From Bacteroidota bacterium (lineage in GTDB: Bacteria > Bacteroidota > Ignavibacteria > Ignavibacteriales > Ignavibacteriaceae): a DNA stretch of 64,000 bases. The position numbers were made by a program, and so were the translations under genes. The stretch is taken from NCBI GenBank assembly GCA_021824565.1, contig JAKAKL010000122.1, positions 40,864 to 104,863 of the forward strand, given 5' to 3'. Each line of letters starts with the position of its first letter. Within the stretch, counting starts at the first letter, position 1. Below, piece after piece: positions 55,473-61,893 of this stretch. The notes below the pieces were generated by a model. That model was not told the origin of the DNA. It saw nothing but the letters and a program-made list of their open reading frames with translations, and searched no databases.

Positions 55473-57536
55473 ATGTTAAGAAGAATTTTAGCCTTAAGTT
55501 TTATTGTTCTATTTTCTTTTTTGGCTTTCGCACAAATCGACAGATCAAAGCCGCCTCAGCCCGGACCCGCGCCATTAATTCAGCTCGGCAAGTACGAAAC
55601 ATTCGAGCTTAGCAACGGGTTGAAAGTTTTTATAATTGAAAACAACAAGCTTCCACGCGTAGCTTTTTATTTAATAGTGAACAGACCGCCGATACTCCAA
55701 GGTGATGAGACCGGATATATTTCCGCCGCTGGCAGACTCTTGGGCACAGCTACAAAGACACGGACTAAAGATCAGATCAATGATCAAATTGATTTTATCG
55801 GCGCTGAGTTTTCCACTTCATCAAACGGCGTATTCGGCATGGCTTTGAAACAGCATGATACAACGCTCCTCAGCATTATGTCAGATGTAATTAAGAACGC
55901 AGTGTTCAATCAATCCGAGCTTGATAAAATTAAGCTAAGAATGAAGTCTGATATAGAGGCTTCTAAAGATGATCCGGACGCAATTTCCTCTGTTGTCGGG
56001 GATGTGCTCCGCTACGGGAAAAATTATCCTTACGGCGAAGTTATGACTGACAAAACCATCGACAGCATTTCTCTTACAAAGTGTGAAGAATATTATTCAA
56101 CTTATTTCCGTCCGAATGATTCTTACCTTGCAGTCGTCGGCGATATTTCAAAAGGAGAAGCAAAAACACTGGTGGAAAAATATTTCGGCGATTGGCAAAA
56201 AGGAAATGTTCCGAAGGCAACATATAAAACTCCTGTGCCGCCCGCACACAGAGAAGTTGCAATTGTTGATAGACCTAATTCTGTTCAGTCGGTTATTAAT
56301 GTTACTTATCCGGTTCAGCTTACAACAGGAAGCAAGGACATAATCAAAGCGAACGTTATGAATACTATTTTGGGCGGAGATGCTTTCAGGCTTTTCGAGA
56401 ACCTGAGAGAGAATCACGGCTACACATACGGCGCTTATTCGGATCTTTCGCCTGATGAATACGTCGGACAGTTTGACGCTTCTGCGAATGTACGTAATGA
56501 AGTAACCGACAGCTCCGTTGCTCAAATTTTATATGAGATGAACAGAATAAGAAAAGAGCCTGTTTCCGAAAAAGAATTGCAGCATGCAAAAAATTTTATT
56601 TCAGGTAATTTTGCTATTTCTCTTGAGCGACCGCAGACGATAGCTTCGTTCGCTGTTAACATTGCCAAGTATAATCTGCCGGAAGATTATTACCAGAATT
56701 ATCTGAAGAATATTGCCGCAGTAACGCCGGAAGAAATAAAAGCGGAAGCCGATAAATATATTCTTCCCGACAACGCCTACGTGCTTGTAGTTGGCAATGC
56801 CGATGAGGTTGCAAAAAGTTTGGCGCACTTCGGACCGGTAAAATATTATGACTCGAATGGAAATGTTATTGATACAAATAAAGCGAGCATTCCGGCTGGG
56901 CTTACTGCGGATAAAATAATTGAGAACTATATTGATGCAGTCGGCGGGAAAAAGAATCTTGATAAAGTGAAAGATAGAACAACGATAATGGACGGTAATG
57001 TTCAGGGCGTGAGCGTGCTGATGACAATTTATCAGAAAGCGCCGGATAAAATGATGCAGGAAGTTACCGCCGGCGCGATGAAGCAGGATATTTATTACAA
57101 CGGCAAAACCGGCGTTATTAAGATGGCGGGTAAGTCAATGGAAGTTAAAGGTAATGAGCTTGAAAAACTTAAATATGAATCTACGCTTGACTTGCTTTCT
57201 AATCTGAAGGCTTTTCATATTAAGCTGAAGCTTGAAGACGTTGAGAAAGTAAATGGCAAGAATGCATACAAAGTCGATATGATTCTGCCTTCGGGAACAA
57301 AGTGGATTCAGTATTATGATCCGCAGACATGGCTGAAGGTTAAAGAATCAAAAAATATAACCGTGCCGCAAGGAACATTCACGCAGGATACTTACTTTGA
57401 CGATTACCGGGATGTTGACGGTGTAAGATATCCTTTCTCGCTTAAACAAACTTTAGGACCGCAGCACCTGGACTTTGTGGTAACTTCAATTAAAGTAAAC
57501 ACAGGCTTGAAGGACAGCATTTTCGAGCCGAAATAA
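55473..57536 (+). CDS. M16-like non-catalytic subunit with C-terminal lipoprotein-sorting-like domain
   Basis: This 687-residue protein has a signal peptide (ILALSFIVLFSFLAFAQ) and two M16 half-domains. The zinc motif is replaced (GYISAAGRLLG where HxxEH is expected), so it is likely the structural partner of the upstream peptidase. Residues about 475-687 are an additional domain similar to the outer-membrane lipoprotein carrier or DUF4292-like fold (KAPDKMMQEVTAG and QYYDPQTWLKVKES). Its ATG adjoins the preceding stop, giving strict coupling. Confidence 0.9.
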   Translation: MLRRILALSFIVLFSFLAFAQIDRSKPPQPGPAPLIQLGKYETFELSNGLKVFIIENNKLPRVAFYLIVNRPPILQGDETGYISAAGRLLGTATKTRTKDQINDQIDFIGAEFSTSSNGVFGMALKQHDTTLLSIMSDVIKNAVFNQSELDKIKLRMKSDIEASKDDPDAISSVVGDVLRYGKNYPYGEVMTDKTIDSISLTKCEEYYSTYFRPNDSYLAVVGDISKGEAKTLVEKYFGDWQKGNVPKATYKTPVPPAHREVAIVDRPNSVQSVINVTYPVQLTTGSKDIIKANVMNTILGGDAFRLFENLRENHGYTYGAYSDLSPDEYVGQFDASANVRNEVTDSSVAQILYEMNRIRKEPVSEKELQHAKNFISGNFAISLERPQTIASFAVNIAKYNLPEDYYQNYLKNIAAVTPEEIKAEADKYILPDNAYVLVVGNADEVAKSLAHFGPVKYYDSNGNVIDTNKASIPAGLTADKIIENYIDAVGGKKNLDKVKDRTTIMDGNVQGVSVLMTIYQKAPDKMMQEVTAGAMKQDIYYNGKTGVIKMAGKSMEVKGNELEKLKYESTLDLLSNLKAFHIKLKLEDVEKVNGKNAYKVDMILPSGTKWIQYYDPQTWLKVKESKNITVPQGTFTQDTYFDDYRDVDGVRYPFSLKQTLGPQHLDFVVTSIKVNTGLKDSIFEPK

Positions 57537-57550
57537 TTTAGAAGAGAAAC

Positions 57551-58162
57551 ATGCAGAAAAAATATTCCGTTGTTGTATTCGATCTGGGCAATGTGCTTAT
57601 ACCGTTTGATTACAGCAGAATGATGAAGCGGTTCAATGAAATAAAAGAAGGGCTTGGCGACAAGTTTGCAGCGTTCTACAAAAGCAATTATGAAATTCAC
57701 CGCAGCTATGAGCGCGGGGAAATTACCGATGAAAAATTTATAGAGAAGATGCTTGACGTTCTTGAGCATAAGATAGACGGCGAAACTTTCTGCAAATATT
57801 TTTCAGAGATATTTACTGTGAACGAAAATGTCGCCTCGCTTCTTCCTCGCATCAAAGAAAAATATAAGCTCGTTCTTCTTTCAAACACTAATTCGATCCA
57901 CAGAGAATACGGCTGGAAGAAATACGACTTTCTTAAAAGCTTCGATAAACTAATTTTGTCTTATGAAGCAGGAGCGGTAAAGCCGGAAGAAAAGATTTAC
58001 CGCGCTGTTGAAGATTATACTAAGATGCCTGCGAACGAGCATATATTTATCGACGATGTTCTGGAATATGCCGAAGGCGCTAAAAAGTGCGGCTGGGATG
58101 CGGTTCAATTCTTAGGATATGAAAAGCTTCTCGCCGACCTTAAGGAAAGAAATATCCTTTAA
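57551..58162 (+). CDS. HAD-superfamily phosphatase
   Basis: A 203-residue HAD hydrolase with motif 1 VVFDLGNVLIPFD (residues 8-20), motif 2 LLSNTNSIH, the lysine in AGAVKPEEKIY and motif 4 IFIDDVLEYAEGA. It belongs to the YihX-like alpha-D-glucose-1-phosphate phosphatase group. It lies 14 bp after the M16 partner gene and 18 bp before the M49-type gene, so it may share their transcript. The substrate is not known. Confidence 0.9.
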   Translation: MQKKYSVVVFDLGNVLIPFDYSRMMKRFNEIKEGLGDKFAAFYKSNYEIHRSYERGEITDEKFIEKMLDVLEHKIDGETFCKYFSEIFTVNENVASLLPRIKEKYKLVLLSNTNSIHREYGWKKYDFLKSFDKLILSYEAGAVKPEEKIYRAVEDYTKMPANEHIFIDDVLEYAEGAKKCGWDAVQFLGYEKLLADLKERNIL

Positions 58163-58180
58163 AGAATTAAAAAAAGATTT

Positions 58181-60178
58181 ATGATTACCAACGAAGAGAA
58201 TTTTAACTACCGCTCGGAAAAGTTTGCGGATATAGAAATACTTAGATACAACGTTCCCGGATTTGAAGAACTGACCTTGAAAGAAAAAGAATTGGTTTAC
58301 TATTTAAGCCAGGCTGCTCTGTGCGGAAGGGAAATTATATACGATCAAAATTACAAGCACAATCTAAAGATCAAGCGCACGCTTGATGTTATTGTAAAAA
58401 CTTCTTCCGGCGACAGAACCGCAGATGAGTTTAATAAATTCCTGGTTTACGTAAAGCGCGTCTGGTTCTCCAACGGTATTCATCATCATTATTCTACAAA
58501 GAAGTTTCTGCCTGAAATTTCCGTACAATATTTTAACGAGCTTGTTGAACGATCAAATAAAAATGCTTTCCCGCTTGCGGCTAACGAAACGCCGGATGAG
58601 TTTATAAAAAAAATCATTCCTTTTATATTCGATCCTGCGGTTGATTCGCAGCGCGTTAATCTTGATCCTAACGCCGACGTAATTAAAACATCGTCGAACA
58701 ATTATTATGAAAACCTTACGCAGAAGGAAGTGGAAGAATTTTATTCGTCTGATGATAAAATCAAAAATGAAAATTCTATTTCGCACGGACTGAATTCAAA
58801 GCTTGTAAAAGAAAATGATGGGATAAAAGAGAAAGTATGGAAAGCGGGCGGAATGTATTCCTCGGCGATTGAAAAAATTATATACTGGCTGAAGAAAGCT
58901 GCCGATGCGGCTGAGAATGATGTTCAAAAAAGTGCGCTGGAAATATTAATTAAGTATTACGAAACCGGCGATTTAAAATTATTCGACGAATACAGCATAG
59001 AGTGGCTGAAAGACACGGAGTCGCGCGTGGATACGGTTAACGGTTTCATAGAAGTCTACGGCGATCCCTTAGGCTACCGCGGCGCATTTGAGGGAATTGT
59101 TTCGATAAAAGATCTTGAGGCGACGAAAAGAATAAAAGCAATCGGCGATAACGCGCAGTGGTTTGAGGACAACTCACCGATAGACGATCAGTTCAAGAAA
59201 AAAAACTGCGTCGGAATTTCTGCGAAGGTAATAACGGTAGTTGCCGAAGCCGGTGACGCATCGCCGTCTACGCCGATCGGGATTAATCTGCCTAACGCAA
59301 ACTGGATAAGAAAAGAGTACGGCTCCAAATCTGTTAATCTCGGCAACATTGTTTACGCTTACAATAAAGCGGCTTCGGAAGAACTTATAAAAGAATTCTG
59401 CTTTGATGAAGATGAAATAGACCGCGCAGTAAAATACGCGCCGCTTGCGGATAATATACTTACAGACCTGCACGAAGTCATCGGACACGGCTCGGGACAA
59501 ATTAAAGAAGGAGTTGCATCCCCGAAACAGACGCTGAAAAATTATGCTTCCGCAATAGAGGAAACGCGCGCGGACCTCGTGTCGCTGTATTACATAAGCG
59601 ATAGAAAAATTCTTGATCTAAATCTTCTTCCAAATAACGACGCTGCTAAAGCGGGCGTAGAAAAATTTATACGCAACGGCTTAATGCTCCAGTTGAACCG
59701 GATCGAGCCGGGAGATAATATAGAAGAGTCGCACATGCGCAACCGGCAGCTTATCGCAAAATGGGTTTTTGAAAAAGGAAGGGATGAAAAATTAGAGAAT
59801 GGGAAAACCGGAATAATCGAGAAGAAGATAAAAGAAGGAAAAACTTATTTTGTAATAAATGATTTTGAAAAGCTGCGGAAGCTTTTCGGCGAGCTGCTTA
59901 AAGAAATTCAGCGCATAACGTCCGAAGGTGACTATGAAGCGGCGAAGTATCTTATAGAAACTTTCGGTGTTAAGGTAGATGCGGATATTCATAAAGAAGT
60001 GAGAGAGCGTTACTCAAGGCTGGACATTGCGCCGTACCGCGGATTTATTAACCCGGTGCTTAAGCCGGTTTACGATGACGAAAAAATTATTAATGTAAAT
60101 ATAGAATTTCCAGAAAGCTTTACCGCGCAAATGCTTTATTATGCCGACACGTATTCTTTTCTGCCGGCAGAGAATTGA
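58181..60178 (+). CDS. Dipeptidyl peptidase III-like (M49) zinc peptidase
   Basis: This 665-residue protein carries the M49 signature HEVIGH at residues 431-436 (HExxGH) and EETRAD at 460-465, the second zinc-site motif. It has no signal peptide, which fits the cytosolic DPP III family that removes dipeptides from peptide N-termini. The N-terminal half is the less conserved helical lobe. It is the last gene of the M16-HAD-M49 cluster, which together suggests periplasmic and cytoplasmic peptide breakdown. Homologues in this phylum are sometimes mislabelled dihydrofolate reductase. Confidence 0.88.
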   Translation: MITNEENFNYRSEKFADIEILRYNVPGFEELTLKEKELVYYLSQAALCGREIIYDQNYKHNLKIKRTLDVIVKTSSGDRTADEFNKFLVYVKRVWFSNGIHHHYSTKKFLPEISVQYFNELVERSNKNAFPLAANETPDEFIKKIIPFIFDPAVDSQRVNLDPNADVIKTSSNNYYENLTQKEVEEFYSSDDKIKNENSISHGLNSKLVKENDGIKEKVWKAGGMYSSAIEKIIYWLKKAADAAENDVQKSALEILIKYYETGDLKLFDEYSIEWLKDTESRVDTVNGFIEVYGDPLGYRGAFEGIVSIKDLEATKRIKAIGDNAQWFEDNSPIDDQFKKKNCVGISAKVITVVAEAGDASPSTPIGINLPNANWIRKEYGSKSVNLGNIVYAYNKAASEELIKEFCFDEDEIDRAVKYAPLADNILTDLHEVIGHGSGQIKEGVASPKQTLKNYASAIEETRADLVSLYYISDRKILDLNLLPNNDAAKAGVEKFIRNGLMLQLNRIEPGDNIEESHMRNRQLIAKWVFEKGRDEKLENGKTGIIEKKIKEGKTYFVINDFEKLRKLFGELLKEIQRITSEGDYEAAKYLIETFGVKVDADIHKEVRERYSRLDIAPYRGFINPVLKPVYDDEKIINVNIEFPESFTAQMLYYADTYSFLPAEN

Positions 60179-60181
60179 AAA

Positions 60182-60233
60182 AGGAGGTAGAGGAAAAGGT
60201 AGAGGTAGAGGCAGAGGTAAAGAGGTAGAGAAT
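60182..60233. repeat. GTAGAG purine-rich microrepeat
   Basis: Right after the M49 gene stop the plus strand is nearly all purine, built from AGGTAGAGG-like words (GTAGAG at several positions) and followed by AAAAGGTAAAAAGG words up to about 60270. It is non-coding and could be a slippage-prone or triplex-prone tract. It immediately precedes the 21-bp array 2. Confidence 0.6.
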
Positions 60234-60294
60234 GGGTTAAAAGGTAAAAAGGTTAATAGGTCAAAAGGGAAAATGTATGTGTATTAAGTGAGAG

Positions 60295-60672
60295 TTTTGG
60301 ATAAGCAAAGCGGAAGTGCCGGGAAGGGAATGGAAAGTGCGGGGAAGTAAAATATAAATTGCGGGAAGGAACACGCATGTTTAGGGAAGCAAGTCAAAAG
60401 TCGCGCGAAGCAACTCGAAAGTGATGCGAAGCAAACCGAAAGTGATGGGAAGCAAGTGAAAAGTGATGCGAAGCAACTCAAAAGTGATGGGAAGCAAGTC
60501 GAAAATGATGCGAAGCAAGTGAAAAATGATGCGAAGCAACTCGAAAATGATGCGAAGCAAACCGGAAGTGATGGGAAGCAAGTCGAAAGTGATGCGAAGC
60601 AAAGCAAAAATCGCGGGATGTAATTGAAATATTGTGCGGCGTAACTGAAATATAATGCGAAGTAAAAGGAAA
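60295..60672. repeat. 21-bp tandem array 2 (GAAGCAA...GAAA), 18 units
   Basis: Eighteen consecutive 21-bp units fill exactly 378 bp with no insertion or deletion. The central twelve (about 60379-60609) agree best: GTGATGCGAAGCAA, then two or three variable bases, then GAAA or CAAAA. The outer units are faded, for example ATTGCGGGAAGGAA at 60358. As in array 1, a GAA motif and a second GAAA motif lie about half a period apart, although the bases differ. It lies about 380 bp before the orphan gene at 61051, in an 872-bp gap. One plus-strand frame is open from 60351 to a stop at 60621 and reads heptads like DAKQLES, but has no start codon. Confidence 0.92.
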
Positions 60673-60846
60673 GAGAAATAATAGCAGCCAAAAGTGTCAG
60701 TAAGCGTTATAAATTGAAATTTGAGCCTTCCGTTATTTGTAAAATAGAAAACATAACCCGTAGGAACAATTATAATTTTAAGATTATTGAACTTAAGTGA
60801 TAAAAAATATAAATGTCAATTATTGTTAAATAGAAATTATTGTTAT

Positions 60847-60874
60847 TTGACAAGTAAATAAAAAATAATATAAA
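60847..60874 (+). promoter_or_regulatory. Sigma-70-like promoter before the orphan gene
   Basis: TTGACA at 60847-60852 and TATAAA at 60869-60874 are spaced by 16 bp in a very AT-rich region, and a second TTGACA (60888) with TAGGTT (60911) follows at 17 bp spacing. Either could drive the gene at 61051, with a leader of about 130-180 nt. Confidence 0.4.
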
Positions 60875-61050
60875 AATAATATTTTCCTTGACATTTGATA
60901 AAAATGGAGTTAGGTTAACAGTGCTTCTTTTTCTATAGTTAAAGGAGTTGATTTTTGTTCTATAAATATTGATATGAAATTAATTACACGCGGGGAATTG
61001 TGTAAGTATTGTAGACCCGCTTTTGTATAATAAAAAATACGGAGGCTAAA

Positions 61051-61764
61051 ATGATACCATATCTAGAGGACAAACTAAAGATGTTTGAGACGGTAGACGA
61101 ATTCATGCAGAGATACGAGGCAGATATATCGTCGATACCGGAACTAATCAATTCGTGCAATGAACTTCACACGACAATCGTTCTAATAAAAGAAAAGAAC
61201 GAAACCACCAAGAACGCCAGGTCAGGCAAATTCCAGGCAAAACTCGATGCAAAGCATATAATGGTAGCTGCAATTGTTCCGGCAGCGCGTTCGCTTCATT
61301 CCTATGCAAGGAAGAACCATATTGCGGATATAGCGGCAATAACACGCGGAGTAACTCGCTCAAGTTTATTAAAGCTTAACAAGGTTGAGTTCGACACTAA
61401 GACAGACACCATTTACAAGCTGCTTGATGCCAACAAAGACAAGCTGAGCGGGTTTAACATGGACAGTGCGAAGGTTGCCCTTGTAAAAGCGGCGATAGAT
61501 GGATATTATGAAGCTGAGAAAGAACATCACGCAAGCGGCGAGCAGCAGTCTGCGGCGCATATAAGTCTTGACGAAGCATTCGATCTAGCGGAGGAAATAT
61601 TAAAGGAAGATATAGACGGAATGATGGAGCATTTTAGGGATGTCAACCCGGTAATGTATAACGAATACCTGTCAGCGCGAGTAATAAAGAACGTAAGCGG
61701 CAGCAAGAGCGTTCCGGCAGCGCAGACAGCAACTGCTCCGGCGCAGCAGAACACTCAAGCTTAG
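61051..61764 (+). CDS. Orphan helical protein with Ala/Gln/Pro tail
   Basis: This 237-residue protein of unrecognised family has no signal peptide or membrane segment. It is predicted helical throughout: residues 1-60 are acidic, residues about 60-110 basic (AKLDAKHIMVAAIVPAARSLHSYARKN), and residues about 165-205 acidic (LDEAFDLAEEILKEDIDGMMEHF). The end (217-237) is a flexible tail of Ala, Pro, Gln and Thr. An SD (CGGAGG) lies 7 bp before ATG. It is monocistronic with a strong terminator. Like the gene at 5694 it stands alone behind a 21-bp array. I assign no function. Confidence 0.75.
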   Translation: MIPYLEDKLKMFETVDEFMQRYEADISSIPELINSCNELHTTIVLIKEKNETTKNARSGKFQAKLDAKHIMVAAIVPAARSLHSYARKNHIADIAAITRGVTRSSLLKLNKVEFDTKTDTIYKLLDANKDKLSGFNMDSAKVALVKAAIDGYYEAEKEHHASGEQQSAAHISLDEAFDLAEEILKEDIDGMMEHFRDVNPVMYNEYLSARVIKNVSGSKSVPAAQTATAPAQQNTQA

Positions 61765-61817
61765 AAAACAAAATAAATTAATTCAATTTTCTTTTCTGTA
61801 TTCTTTCGATTACGATG

Positions 61818-61853
61818 AAACCTCCGGTTATAAAACGCCGGAGGTTTTTTTAT
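61818..61853 (+). terminator. Terminator of the orphan gene
   Basis: A perfect 10-bp stem (AAACCTCCGG at 61818-61827, CCGGAGGTTT at 61838-61847) is followed by a run of seven T residues. It lies 54 bp after the stop at 61764. Confidence 0.92.
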
Positions 61854-61863
61854 TTCTGCAATA

Positions 61864-61890
61864 GTTCGAGATCAAGATCAAGTTTAAGTA
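61864..61890. repeat. REP-like half element, copy 4
   Basis: GTTCGAGATCAAGATCAAG followed by TTTAAGTA matches the right arm of the element at 14031-14106. It lies between the terminator of the orphan gene and the stop of the S53 protease gene. Confidence 0.45.
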
Positions 61891-61893
61891 AAT

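Noticed and set aside
60295..60672. CRISPR array
   Set aside because: Units are contiguous with no unique spacers, unit length is 21 bp, and no cas gene is in the window.
60284..60691. 135-codon minus-strand frame across array 2 with Cys-Phe-Ser heptads
   Set aside because: Starts with TTG without an SD; the regular 7-residue pattern mirrors the 21-bp unit. No plausible protein family.
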